Below, piece after piece: positions 22,901 through 34,355 of a stretch of 64,000 nucleotides of DNA; within the stretch, counting starts at the first letter, position 1; every line of letters starts with the position of its first letter. Source of the DNA: Asterias rubens (taxonomy: Eukaryota > Echinodermata > Asteroidea > Forcipulatida > Asteriidae); the NCBI RefSeq assembly GCF_902459465.1, contig NC_047065.1:18432204-18496203 (forward strand). Reading direction: 5' to 3'. Under the pieces are notes generated by a model. The model searched no databases. It saw nothing but the letters and a program-made list of their open reading frames with translations, and was not told the DNA's origin. The translations under genes and the position numbers were made by a program.

Positions 22901-25900
22901 TTGTGTTTATTGAATTTCCGCAGAGAAATAGAATAACACTTTCGAATTGCATTATATTACATTTCGAATGAATAATATTTCATACAATTGAAGTTGTGTA
23001 CTAGTTTTATCTACGATTAAAAGTAATAGTTGCGTTGTTGTTGGAATCAATGCTCAGTTTTAAAGGCAGTGGACCCTATTGGTAATTACTCAAAATAATT
23101 ATTAGCATACAACCTTACTTGGTAACGAGTAATGGGAGCTGTTGAATGGGAGTATAAAACATTGTGAGAAACGGCTCCCTCTGAAGTAACGTAGTTTTCG
23201 AGAAAGAAGTCATTTTTCAAGAATTTGATTTCGAGAATTAGAATTGAGGTCTCGAAATCAACCATCTAAACGCAAACAACTTCGTGTGACAAGTTTTTTT
23301 TTCTTTCATTACTGCTTGCAAATTCGACAACCAATCGAGTTCAAATTTTCACAGGTTTGTTATTTTGTGCATAATTATGTTGTGAGAAGACTGGTCTTTG
23401 ACAATTACAACAGTGTCCAGTGTATTTAAAGCTGCACTGTGCACAACAAATGTATGGTGTTGATGTGAATTATTACCGTCGAATAAGACATTTCTTGACA
23501 ATTGCTTGAAGTAAAGGTACAACAAACATACCATTCAGGTCAGTACCTCCTTTTCAGATAGGCCTACCTTCATTTAAAGAGGCTCCTTTCAGGCGTCCGC
23601 TTCGAAGTTTCTCCATAGCTGATTTCACCCAGTAGTATTTGTTATAAGGCTGACCGGGATCCGGCTCGGGAACCGGACCGTAATAAGACGACATCTGACA
23701 ACTCTCGGCGATACAATTGCTCGCTGAAATTCAAACACGAAAACGAAAAGTACTGAAACTCATACAAAATTGTCCTGCGTATGTTTTATCGAAATCACCA
23801 AGACGTGGACAATGACTATGGGTGATTTTATGACAAATTATTCATCACGCCATCCGGGTCGATCAATATGACCTTTCTCTAACGTTGCTGCAGTTGGTTT
23901 GGCCTCGTAAGACAACTTTGAAACCTGAACCTGTGGTTTGTAATTAAATGAACCTTTGACCTTTTGATCATAGTATCGGATGCTTGTATCTCAGTAATGA
24001 ATATTGGATATAAAGGACATTTTTCTAGATCCCGTGAATAAAAAAAGTTATGTGACTCACATCACAGGCCCGATGGGGAATAGACGTACATCAGTTACTG
24101 AATTATGCCAGTCAATTATGTGTTTTATAACACGGTCTTAAATGTGAAAGACTATTATAACACACTGCTTGTTCTGTATGCTGGTTGGCTGAAACACGGT
24201 CACGTGGGATGAACTAATATAGTCTAGTGATCGCGCGCGCGTGTTTTGCGGGAACTAGTTCCCGAGCGGGCACAAGTCTTTGAAAATAGTTCCTGGTTAC
24301 AGCGCCCTCTCTTGACTTGAACCGTGAACAGCATCTACAAAACTTCCTTTATTTTTCAGATTTCTGTTCTTATTTCACATTTCCGAGCATATTGACTGGC
24401 ATAATTCGGTAACTAGTGTACGTCTATTCCCCCTCAGGCCTGTGAGTGACCAGAAGAGACGCATATTTCCCTTGGCCTTCGGCCTCGGGAAATAGGTCCC
24501 CCTTCGTCACTCAAAGTCCTTTGGGGGAATAGACATTACCTCATTGGCAGCCAATATGGGTATATTAGTTCATCCCACGTGACCGTGTTACAACCGACCG
24601 AAATACATATCAAGCAAGAGGTGACTGTTATAACAAAGATTTACCAAGTTGAACATTTGGACAAGAACGGACAAATCAAGTCTCGAATAATACAGATTGG
24701 CTGCTCAAAACATAAACTTGAGTTCAACAATACCTAAGACAGTTTCGCTATTCCTATTGGTGGAGAACGCGTCACGTGGGGGTGTTTAAACTGTTGATAA
24801 TGACCAGCTGTAGCTCTGTTTATAACCGGTTATAGTCGGATACTACGCGCTAGTCTTGGTGCAAGACGTTTCTTGTTATGGGCGATGTGGGCGATATCGG
24901 TGAGCTGGCCGTCGGCGGTGTGTGTGAAAGGAAAACGATAACGTCTTGCACCAAGACTACAACGCGCACGAAAGGATCCAGAAACTGGGCGTCTCAGTCA
25001 TAACCCTGACGGACGTCGTACATATAGACTTGATTCAAGTCTTAGATTGCGGTTATTCTTCTGCATCTCAGCAACGAAAACGCCCCCACATTATTAGCTA
25101 TCACGCGCCTTCGCTCGTCCCCCAGCGCCTTTGGTGGGATGGGCAAACGTATCATGCACGCACATTGTTTTAGCAATGCGCAGTCTCATCATGCATCACA
25201 CTCACACTGCACCATATTTCTACGCACTGTACGCATGACGTACTTTCTTAACAAGAATCTGATTAGCCCATCCCTGGATAGACTGGCCGCTGGGGCCGAG
25301 CGAATCACGCGCCCTAACTCGCAATCGTAGGCTAAATGACGAAGAAAAATCACAAGAGGGCGATGTTTGTAGTGGCTATCACGACGACTAAAAAGCCACG
25401 ATCAGAAAGACTTGGAACCAAGTCTGTACATACAGAGCTCAAGCACGTCGGAAACGTATAAGTTTTACAGAGTTTCTTACTTTATTACGCATTTTAACCG
25501 AAAAGGCATTTATGAACCTTGCAGGGTCGTTGCCGTGTGATACACACGGCAACGACCCTGCTGGTTTTAAACGGCCGTTAAAGAACTCGTCGCTACCCTT
25601 TTTTCCCTTATTTGTAAAGACGCTGATGAACAAAGTCAGAGAAGGATACAAACTATGGCACCGGGCTACGCTTGTTTACTGGCACCCACATACATTCAAA
25701 CCTTCAAAGTATAAGACAAAGGATCTTTGATCGTGAACACATTTCAAAATTTACATGAAATGTCTTTAAAACAAAGCAACTTTGCGTGCGAATGATAAGC
25801 ATATTTATTTACCAAAAACGTCAACGACAATGGGTATATTTTTGGAAACTTATGGGTTTATTGTATTTTAATATCAATACTATTGAAAACCCCCAATTTG

Positions 25901-28900
25901 TTTGAAGAACAGCACTAGGGTTGGCTCAAACCAAGCTAATTAAGTTTACTCAGGGTCAAACCGAGTACACGAATTAGGGAAATATCAAATTTGTCTCCAA
26001 TATCGACAACCATGCCTCTGAGAAATCACCACGACCGAGATATTGATTCTGCAAAACCAGCATGATGAGACGTGCTTGTTTGGTGTCATTATTGCAGTGG
26101 CTGCGTTTCAGTTGCCTAACAAAGAGTGCGGTGCCTATGACAACAATAATTATGCTTTTTCCCAATTTTGGCAAACTAGTAATATGGTTATCTCTCAGCC
26201 GAACGGCGCCAAATTTAATTACGTGGTTCTTTCATAAGCCACGTTAACGCATTTCGTAACAAGTTTATTAAATTGGTATACTGAAAACTAAAATTCGTTT
26301 AACCAATGAACCAACCTTAAATTTATAATTTTTCGTAACCTCCGGCACCTTTTCGTTCCCGTTTTTTTTTTTACATGGTTGGAACTCATTTTTAAGATAC
26401 TAAGTCCGAATAAAAAACGTGTCCAAAGAGTACAAGCATGTCACATAGAGGCACGAGTGTGCCCCCTTTGGAAACAGTTGCTCGAACTTAAAATACAGTA
26501 GCAGCTCTTTATGCAAATGACATGCAAGTGACCCCAACCGTCAACAAACCAATATTGGTCTTTTAGGAATAGTACTAATACATAAAAAAAACATCATTTT
26601 TTTAAAGAGCACCAATGAGATTATTATAAAATAATTATTATAAAAACAATTGTAAAAATATATGTTGAATATATTCGGGCTGTTGTGGAACAGGCTATAC
26701 GGTAGTCATAACAACTGGGCCGTTGTACGGCAATTATTAAGGGAATCAATGTGTGGTAAAGAGGTTTTCAACTAGTGGTTTAATCCTAACGAGGCCTGGT
26801 TCTTTATCATTTTACCGAGACGAAGTCAAGGTAAAAAATTATCAAGAACCAGACCTCGGCGGGTTTAAACCACTAGTTGTAAACCGATTCAACACACTTT
26901 GATTCCCATTCTTAAATACCTTTTCGCTCAAAACACATCAACACTTATGACCAAAAAGTAAAATTAATGCAATAATTATAGTTTTTCAATGATTTCTTTT
27001 AACACAACACCCCTCCAACTATGAACTGGTAAGGCCCAGTCAAGGCCCTCGGTTAAACAACTCCTTATAAGGGAATGCTGTGCGCGTCGCGCGTATCGCG
27101 TGAAGTGGCACAACTGTCTTGGCCGTTGCTCTCGACCAATATGAATGAAGAAACTGTCTTATAAGCACAGGTGCAAACTCGCGTGCCACGCCCATGTTTC
27201 AACACTTTTTACTGATGTTATATCATCCGTTCAAACCACCCCACGTGATGCCCTCTCGACCAATCAGAATGGATAAACTGTCTTAGGTATTTATAAATGT
27301 TTGTTAATGCCTATATGGAATTGACACCCCCCCCCCCATATATATATATATATATCAAATAATAAACCACAAGGTCACTGACTGGGTACATTTTTAAATG
27401 ATTTTGGATTGAACAAAAAAAAATTGACTAGAGCGGGATTTGAAACAACGACCTCTGTTTAACGTGCCGTTGCTCTACCAACTGAGCTATCTAGCCCTAT
27501 GTTGGTGGTCTCCCAATTTTGTCAATATCTTTGTTCGGGGGGTGCCTGTCAGAAGCCATTCAACCGCAAACTGCCGTGTAGCCAGGGATCACATCCGGGT
27601 AACGATACAACCTGGGAAGCGGCAGACAGGGGATCACCTTAAAGGGATGCGACTTTTTATATCAGATATCAAATAATGTGGTTTATCAATAATATACACT
27701 TGGCCCTGCAAGTCCCCCCTTTTTTTCTTTCTTTCTTTCGCATTTTTTTTTATTTTACCGTTGATGTATTTTCCTTTGCACCTTTTTAAATTGTTTCTTC
27801 TTTCAAATGATAGGAGGGCAGGCAGGGGCCGCCATTGAAAGTATTATCACAACCCTTTCTAGAAATCTCCAAGACCGAAGAGATATCGAATATTGTTTTG
27901 TCAAAATGAAGTTATTTCATTCTCATTTGTATAAAAGCAGAGTTCGGTGCATGTATGGTAATCAAAATTATAACTATCCTAATATTGTTTGCCGAATTAG
28001 TCAATTTAATATTTTATCTGGCGAACCGTTGCGCAATGGGAGACTTTTGGGACGCTTGGTGGCAGCAGACTTACCAGGTAAAATCCGGGGTTCTCGGTAA
28101 TGTGCGCATGCTCAGAACTACGTCAACAATGGAAATTTACCTGGTAAGTCTGCTGCCACCTAGCGTTCCAAAGTCTCCCATTGTTGTATACGTGGATATT
28201 GAACTTAAGCAACGTTTGCGCATTTCGATATATCGAGGTTATGATATTAATATACTGAAATCAATTGCTCGTTTAATAAGTGAACCAAACCAACGGGATA
28301 ATTTTTCCATAAACCCTTCTCCTTTTCTAGGCTTTGTACATTTTGGCGTATCCTTTTATATGATCAAGAGTTTGCAGCATAATTGTATAAACCTTGATGT
28401 GAAATGAGTAAACGTTGAACCAAAGACTACGAGAACCACTGGTAATTAAATTGCGTCATGGTTCGCCAGAGAAACCATCGGATCCGTTTATCATAAATAA
28501 AAGTCATAAAAGGTTTATTAAGCGCCTCACGCTAGACCAACCCGTGGCCCCTTTACAAAATAAAAGATGCTTAAAGGCACTGGACAATAATTATTGGTTA
28601 TTACTCAACATATTTGTTAGCAAACAATATACTTGGTAGTGAGCAATGGAGAGCTGTTATAACGCATTGTGAGAAACGGCCCCCTCTGAATGTAGTTTTT
28701 GAGAAAGAAGTCAATTCTCACTAAAATATTTTAATTGAATTAGAGACCTCTTTTTCGTTTTGAAAATGAATGCACTTTGAATCAACATTCAAGAGTCAAA
28801 AAGAGTTATTCAATTTCCAAAGGTAAGCATTCACTGGTCAAATAAAATCATTCAATTTCATTTAGGCTGCAAGACTCATTCAATCATGTTAAAGCCAGCA

Positions 28901-29543
28901 GCAAGAGCTGGTCAACCATTCAGTTGCCGTGCGATTCTGTCTCTAGTCGTTTTGAGGTCGTCACAATTTCGTTGGTAGTCGTTGTCTGAGTGGATGACCA
29001 GAACGTTGTGAAGAGTGGGAACGCCAAACTCGACGTTACGACCGCACACACACAGGCTTTGGTGTCAGCCGTTGAGTCACGTCATCGTCGCCGCAACCCA
29101 CCGTCAGCCGCCGTTCCTTGCCGCAAGCCAATCTACTGAAGGTCGTTCCCACCCGTCAGCGAATTTTGGTGTCCCCCCCCCCCTTTTGCCGTCGCTTTGC
29201 CGCCAGAGTTTTGGGATTTTCACGTTGGTCACCTTCCGTTGGGTCTTTGCCGCTTCCTATGTTAGCCAGCCTTTAGAGCGGGGTGTCAGTAAACATACTT
29301 TTAAAATCAATGTTTAACCCATTGCCTTAGAAACAACCTATTTTTGGGGGCACAAGTCCCGGGTAATTCTACCGTGTTTAGAATATAATAAGGACGACAG
29401 TGAATGTATTAAAGGCAGGATTGTTTTATTTAGTACTTCATAATTACCATAAACCAAAGGGAAAGCCACTTACCGATCCAAAAGAATGATGTCATCAGAA
29501 TCAGAGGATTCAACACATGGTTGATGTGGTGAAGGGTGATCAT
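19963..29543 (-). CDS. Secreted discoidin (F5/8 type C) domain protein, 5' four exons
   Basis: Four exons join with perfect phase: 29543-29474, 23723-23568, 20752-20627 and 20162-19963, giving 184 residues before a strong donor (GTAAGT). Exon 1 encodes a signal peptide (MITLHHINHVLNPLILMTSF). Exon 2 encodes a short region with Cys in SNCIAESCQMSSYYGP and a Pro-rich linker. Exons 3 and 4 encode most of a discoidin domain: CSAEFDGPLGIEDGDILDSD, then ARLNNQVPAPAWCAYDYDP, WIQVNF, ITGLITQG and FRVQYGDS. Such domains bind carbohydrates or lipids at cell surfaces. The C-terminal strands and closing Cys are missing, so at least one more exon lies further left. Intron 1 (23724-29473) is 5.7 kb and full of mobile elements. 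The first two exons are too short for ordinary ORF finding and were located by splice phase. The signal exon is the least certain part; Kozak context is average. Confidence 0.8.
20930..21155 (-). mobile_element. Degenerate MITE copy (GGCAGTGGACACT family)
   Basis: Retains GAGCCGTTTCACACACAATG, CTCGTTACCAAGTATGTTCT and the end TGTCCATCAGTGCCTTTAAG. It also shares GGCTTCAGGCCTGAAGTCTT with the lectin-associated copies near 46070 and 51665. It lies in the ~2.8 kb second intron (20753-23567) of the discoidin gene. Confidence 0.6.
22107..22725. mobile_element. Inverted-repeat element enclosing a GTCGC minisatellite
   Basis: Arms of about 90 bp: CTCCATCTCTGCCAAGTTAC ... GTCAACGGCGCAATGTCG on the left and its inverse (AACAATGCGCCGTCGACGG ... 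AACGTGGCAGAGATGGAATC) on the right. Between them lies a tandem array (about 22197-22480) of GTCGCGTCGTGCCGTCGCAT-like units of 18-20 bp. The open frames seen here in several frames reflect the lack of stops in the repeat, not genes. Confidence 0.8.
23058..23430 (-). mobile_element. MITE, full-length copy (GGCAGTGGACACT family)
   Basis: Both terminal repeats are present (TTAAAGGCAGTGGACCCTAT and ACAGTGTCCAGTGTATTTAA). It lies 140 bp from exon 2 of the discoidin gene, in its second intron. Confidence 0.8.
24052..24605. mobile_element. Composite with two interleaved inverted repeats
   Basis: Pair A: GGGGAATAGACGTACATCAG (24077) with its inverse TAGTGTACGTCTATTCCCCC (24414). Pair B: ACACGGTCACGTGGGATGAA (24194) with its inverse TTCATCCCACGTGACCGTGT (24568). 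The order A-B-A'-B' is interleaved, not nested. No coding content. It lies in the long intron of the discoidin gene. Confidence 0.65.
24851..24958. mobile_element. Short 'AGTCTTGGTGCAAGACG' foldback element
   Basis: TAGTCTTGGTGCAAGACGTT and AACGTCTTGCACCAAGACTA are exact inverted ends 108 bp apart. The flanks CTACGCGC and CAACGCGC form an 8-bp near-duplication. It is a short relative of 9046-9394. Confidence 0.75.
25502..25575. repeat. Perfect GC-rich hairpin
   Basis: GCAGGGTCGTTGCCGTGTG and CACACGGCAACGACCCTGC flank a 3-nt loop, one uninterrupted 19-bp stem. A diverged relative is at 3340-3405. It is part of the composite repeat shared by 2.95-3.42 kb and 24.73-25.6 kb. Confidence 0.85.
26763..26884. 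mobile_element. Foldback MITE
   Basis: GGTTTTCAACTAGTGGTTTA and TAAACCACTAGTTGTAAACC are inverted ends. The inner arms CGAGGCCTGGTTCTT and AAGAACCAGACCTCG pair as well. It lies within the discoidin intron. Confidence 0.8.
27364..27665 (-). mobile_element. tRNA-derived SINE with 12-bp target-site duplication
   Basis: The minus strand carries GGCTAGATAGCTCAGTTGGTA (box A, partly listed) at about 27478-27499 and GTTTCAAATCC (box B) near 27434. The acceptor stem pairs (GGCTAGA/TCTAGTC), but the T stem has mismatches, so a functional tRNA is unlikely. ATATCAAATAAT is repeated exactly at 27352-27363 and 27666-27677. About 170 bp of extra sequence lies on the 5' side of the head. Confidence 0.6.
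28033..28194. mobile_element. Foldback MITE, ~46-bp arms
   Basis: CAATGGGAGACTTTTGGGAC ... CAGCAGACTTACCAGGTAAA on the left pairs with TTTACCTGGTAAGTCTGCTG ... AAAGTCTCCCATTG on the right around a loop of about 55 nt. It sits in the 5.7 kb discoidin intron. Confidence 0.85.
28569..28720 (-). mobile_element. MITE half-copy (GGCAGTGGACACT family)
   Basis: TTAAAGGCACTGGACAATAA through GAGAAACGGCCCCCTCTGAA. The second half of the element is missing. Confidence 0.7.
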
Positions 29544-30080
29544 GATAGCAGAGAGCTTACTCCAGACAACCCGCTATGTTTATACCAAGATATCTTTGAT
29601 CAAAAAGCAAGTTTTAAGTATACGTGTCTTTAGTGGTGTTAAAACAACGCAGCTTCAATGGTGGATACCTCATGGACATCTGACGCCTATAGACGACTTG
29701 GTCGGGGAGCTCGATCACGTGATTGACACACCCTATTTCTCTGCCTGACGTCATTGGGATAATATCCAACCATGGAAACCAACAACGGACCCCTTTTTTA
29801 TTGAAATCATGCCCTTAAAATAGATAACGGATTTTCCCACAATTATTAAGTTTAAAATGATGAACCAATTTGAACGTACCTTTATGGTATTTTTACGCGT
29901 TTAAACTTCCATCGGGTTCTATTTCCACGGCTGTGTTAACTGCGAATGTCTGCATCCACGTTGCTCTGTAAACCTCCCTATTATCTCGGCCGTGAGCGAA
30001 GAATTCCGCAGTATTAAGCAGAGCCGTGAATTTGGGCACGGACCTTAAATTTCCTACACGTGCTTGGCGAGTGAATAGGG

Positions 30081-30343
30081 AGGTTTAGCTGAACGTGATC
30101 ATGAACGTGAACGTGAACATGAACGTGAACGTGAACGCCAGACAATTGTGTCGTTAAATACTCACGTTTTAATTAGTATACGTGAAGTTACCATTTTTCA
30201 CGTCAAATACGTACGTACGTGCGCGCAGACGTCATACGTCAACATGCAAAAAGCCCAAAGTGACGACGTCACCCAGAAACAACACCATTTTTGTTACGTT
30301 CACGTTCACGTATGTGCTCGCGTATTACGTACAGCTAAACCTC
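30081..30343. mobile_element. Inverted-repeat element with AACGTG hexamer arrays
   Basis: Ends AGGTTTAGCTGAACGTGA and TACGTACAGCTAAACCT are inverted. Inside the left end AACGTG repeats about seven times (30091-30136), and its complement CACGTT recurs at the right end. The centre is rich in ACGT words (ACGTACGTACGTGCGCG). Confidence 0.7.
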
Positions 30344-30349
30344 GCTTAT

Positions 30350-31500
30350 GAGTCCCGATTAAAGCAACTATCCAAAGACAGTTCCGAATGGCCTCCCTGG
30401 ATAGTTTTTTTTAATCTCTCGGAGTCAGCACTTGTACTGCTACTGCAGTAAGAGCGACTTTGTTTTTTGTATTAGTTCATACAAACATCGGTGAAGTTGA
30501 CTTTTATTAGTTGCAGTTATTCGATAAGTGGGGACAAAGAGGGCCGTTTTAAGTATCCATCGTAACCAATAATGATTAGTCTTGGCCCAAGACGATAGTG
30601 ATTGGGGGATAGTGGATATGAGGGCGCGCTATAACGATTTAACGGATCGTACACTATCCTCTATCAATAATCGGTGTCGTGTTTATATTTTTCTTTTTGG
30701 GTAGTTTATTGTATGTTTCTATGGTTATACTTTATTAGCATGACAATTAAGTAAAACAGTCTCTGAGCTGAAAGTATCCAGTATCAAGTTTATAGAAAAG
30801 GGAAATAAATGTTCTCATGCCTGTTTATAAAAAAAATAGCATGTGTCTTTTCACGTAAATGGAACATGCAAAAATGGACCAAAGAGATTCGCAATTTAGT
30901 ATGTATATACAATTGCAGAATGTCCTAAAGATAAAGGGTATTTTCCCACGTGTTAGGTATCACTCGTTCAGTAATGAACAAGTTCGATCAGCGACCATTT
31001 TAACCACCACTACCTGGCACAACCGCCCAATGCTTTAGTCCGTTGATCCAACTTGCTTATTGATTCTAAATTTGTTTAGAAGCTCAATGTGGAGAGACAG
31101 TAGTAGCAACAGCCATGCGCGGCTAGATGCACGTAAGCACAACTTGATGGACCAACCCAAGCGATGAATATGGACAATCCATGCATGATTTCACTTTCGG
31201 GGTATATAGTAGGTCATTAATTACCAGACGAGGTTATAACAAACTGGCCGTAGCCTGGAAATGAATTCATTTTGAACGACAACCTTATTGGAAAATTGTT
31301 ACCAAGTTGCCCCCAGTTTGCCCTATCGGGATAAATGTCGGGTCTCTTCTTATATTTTGCTGTCGAATGGGACTGTAGGAAAGAACTGATTTGTCATCCG
31401 CCAAATACGTTTGAAGTTATTGCGCTTCATCGCCATGAAGGTGAGTTTTGTTGTAGTATACTTTGTTCGGGTGTCGATAGAAAGGGGGATATAATATTAT
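30350..31500. other. Spacer between the discoidin and sulfotransferase genes
   Basis: Holds an 'AGTCTTGGCCCAAGACGATAG' type foldback relic (30580-30660). An ATG-initiated open stretch of 35 codons at 31335-31440 ends in a good donor (GAAG|GTGAGT). It might be a first exon of the sulfotransferase, but its phase does not fit the exon at 35198 unless a different frame or another exon intervenes. Confidence 0.35.
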
Positions 31501-31502
31501 AC

Positions 31503-31585
31503 CACACCTGATGCGGCAAAGGGACCCATTAGGTTCCTATTCACACCTGATGCGGCAAAGGGACCCATTATGTTCCTATTCACAC
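31503..31585. repeat. 39-bp tandem duplication
   Basis: CACACCTGATGCGGCAAAGG followed by GACCCATTAGGTTCCTATT is repeated head to tail once, beginning at 31503 and 31542. Confidence 0.9.
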
Positions 31586-31980
31586 ACATTTTTCCTGTTG
31601 CACAGAAAGTGTTCATTCTAATAACTGATTTTTTTTTCATTTGGGGGTTACTTTTCCATTTTCATCGCATAATGTCACTAAAGTCAAACAAAATTGCTAT
31701 CGAATCCATATTTTAAAAGTTGTTGTGAAGAGATTTTAAAAATCAATCAAATTTTCCTAAATTAAATTATGAATTGAAATGGATGGATTCAAATTGGATA
31801 ACAATATAACACACAATTCGATGTTCAAGAGATAAACAAATGTATACCCTCTTTGTCTTACACTTAGTTTGAGCAGCAATTATAGAACAATCTCCCTTTC
31901 CACTTCTCGGCTAGGTTTGATTAAAAAGTGATTCACAAATTAATTCTCTGTACATTTTTTTTGCTGGGTTTTGGGACAAC

Positions 31981-32240
31981 AAGGAATAGAAAGTTTGTTA
32001 TCCACTCCTCTTTTCGGCTTGGTTTAAGCAACAAGGAATAGAAAGTTTGTTATCCACTCCTCTTTTCGACTTGGTTTAAGCAACAAGGAGTAGAAAGTTT
32101 GTTATCCCCTACTCTCTTCGGCTGGATTTAAGCAACAAGGATTAAACATTTTGTTATCCCCTCCTCTGTTAGTGTTCGGCTGGGTTTCGGGACAACAATC
32201 TATCCCCTCCTGTTTTGGCTGGGTTTGCGCAACAATGATT
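31981..32240. repeat. 52-bp minisatellite
   Basis: The unit AAGGAATAGAAAGTTTGTTA followed by TCCACTCCTCTTTTCGGCTT recurs at exactly 52-bp steps (31981, 32033, 32085, 32137) and decays in a fifth copy. Confidence 0.9.
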
Positions 32241-33440
32241 CGCGAGCAGGCGTAACATTCGCAAGGATTCGTTGCCCTAAATAATAAATTTGAAATTTTT
32301 CGTAAGCTCATTCGCAACGTTCCCGACGTTCGTTGGCTATTTGTAAGGCATTTGGCAATCATTTGCCAGTGTTGGTCAGCAATCGTAATATTGTATTGGT
32401 AATATATTGGTAAAGAGAGGTCGAGGGACGACCGATGAGTGAACGAGATAAAAAAATATTCACTGACCAATCGCTATTTTGGGGCGAATTCACCGCGAAT
32501 TCAAATATTCATATTCGCAAGAATAATATTCATATTCGCAAGAATAATCGCCACAGTGTGATTGACCGATCTTCGTAATAAGTAGGTGGAGAATGACTTG
32601 TGAATGTTCCGAATTTCTAACCAACGCTTACAAAGACACGGCCAACATTGCGAAGTTTGAGCGATTGTCAAATATTTCCTCCCGTAAGCATATTCGCTAG
32701 CAAATTCGCCACAGTGTCAGAGTAGCATTAACGTCCCCTGCCTGGGCATCCTATGTGGAAACAACAAATAAAAAGGAAGAAAACGGAAACTTGCGAGCAT
32801 TTGCACACCAACGTCGTCAACGTAGCCTTCAACACGTGAAAGGTTCGAGCTTTGACAGAGCTCTTTTGCCAAACTTGTAGCTGTTCATTTTAAACTGCAA
32901 ACGATTCTATTTCCAGTGAATATACACACAGGGGGCTAGGTGAAATATTCTGCTCAAAATCAGCTCAAGGTTTTCTTTTATGAACGAACAAAAATGCGCC
33001 GTGGGCGCTATTCCACATCAATGGATGACATTGTACTTGTGCCTTTGTTCATTTTGTTTGCAGGAGTTTCTCGAATAACCTATGTGTGACTAGGATAGAA
33101 AAAGTATTTTATGTTTTTTTAAGGATTTGTTTGTTATATTTCACCAGTAGTACTCTTGCTAAAAATTAAATTCTGTCCATAATCAGCATCACAACAACCT
33201 TTTGTATTCACTGTCTTTGAAGATTTCAGAATAAAAAAAAGTTATGTGGAATTGAATTGAATTTAACTTAAGGTTTCAGAATGGACCACCTTTTGTTCGA
33301 TTATTAAACTGTTATATATTTTTATAGTTCTACAATACTATTCAAGACCCTCTGGAAGGTCGACACCATACTACATATAGGTACATATAGTCTATGGGGA
33401 AACCAAAAACAAGATGACAGAAGAAAAAGTTGGAAGACAC
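32241..33440. other. Intergenic, ATTCGCAA-rich stretch
   Basis: Between 32225 and 32720 ATTCGCAA and its complement recur (with a short tandem AATATTCATATTCGCAAGAA), suggesting an old inverted-repeat element whose limits I could not fix. The remainder is featureless. Confidence 0.4.
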
Positions 33441-33443
33441 CAT

Positions 33444-33585
33444 AATGTTACACTGTTGGTAATTACTCAAAATAATTGTTGACATGTAACGAGCAATGGT
33501 GAGCTGTTGATAGTGTAACTCATTGTGAGAAACGGCTCCCTCTTAAGTAACAAAGTTTGTGAGAAAAGGGTAATTTCTCACTTAA
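33444..33585 (-). mobile_element. MITE half-copy
   Basis: TTACACTGTTGGTAATTACT through GAGAAACGGCTCCCTCTTAA, matching one half of the GGCAGTGGACACT family. Confidence 0.65.
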
Positions 33586-34355
33586 AAAATCCACTCAAGT
33601 CGGGACAGCCAGCAGTTCGCGCATGAGCAGTGACCTAGCGAGAGCACCGCCGGCTGCAACTCGACTATCTCACCGCGTGAGACCATAAACGACTTGTCCT
33701 CAAGTCTAATCGCGTGCGAATCCCGAAACTCAATCAAAGTTTCGACAACAACAATACTTTTATTCATGACTATTTTGCTCAGGCTGTATGCAGTTGTTAC
33801 GGTCAGTCGGTTTGTACAGCTCTTGCCATTAACGCATGAGAAAGCAAGATTGTATTCAAGCATTCCTTTGTCAATTATAATCTGAACAAAACCCGTGGGT
33901 TGTCACAATGAAATTATGAACTAACAAGTTACAACTCTACGTTGGGTTGGGTTCAAGAGTAGACTTGGTTCCAAGTCTTTGATCGTGGCTTTTCAGTCAT
34001 CCTGCTGATAGCCGCTACAAACGGCGCCCTCTTGTGATCAACCTTTGTCATTTAGTAGATTGTGAGTTAGGGTGCGTCTTTATCCGCAAGGATAAAGACA
34101 GGTCCCCGCTGTCAGATCCAGTGATTCCATTTGATACAATCATCGTTTGATAAACGTGTAGTGACATAGATGCCCAAATATCACTGCTGACACGTCCGCA
34201 ATAGAAGTTGACAGCGCATCTCTATGTGAATGACCGAGGTCAGAGGTCAAACTACTTGAATTATTTTTTAGGCCGGTCTCTGGCGCCCGTCACGAGCCTC
34301 GAGGTGTGACGTCAGATGTTCAGGCTAGGGCGCTTGTAGACTGGGCCCCTGTCTT

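Noticed and set aside
27430-27506. Candidate tRNA gene (minus strand) with box A and box B
   Set aside because: The T stem is mismatched and the anticodon arm does not pair well; extra conserved-looking sequence and a 12-bp target duplication fit a SINE better.
31970-32470. 122-codon minus-strand open frame
   Set aside because: Mostly translation of the 52-bp minisatellite and neighbouring repeat; no domain.
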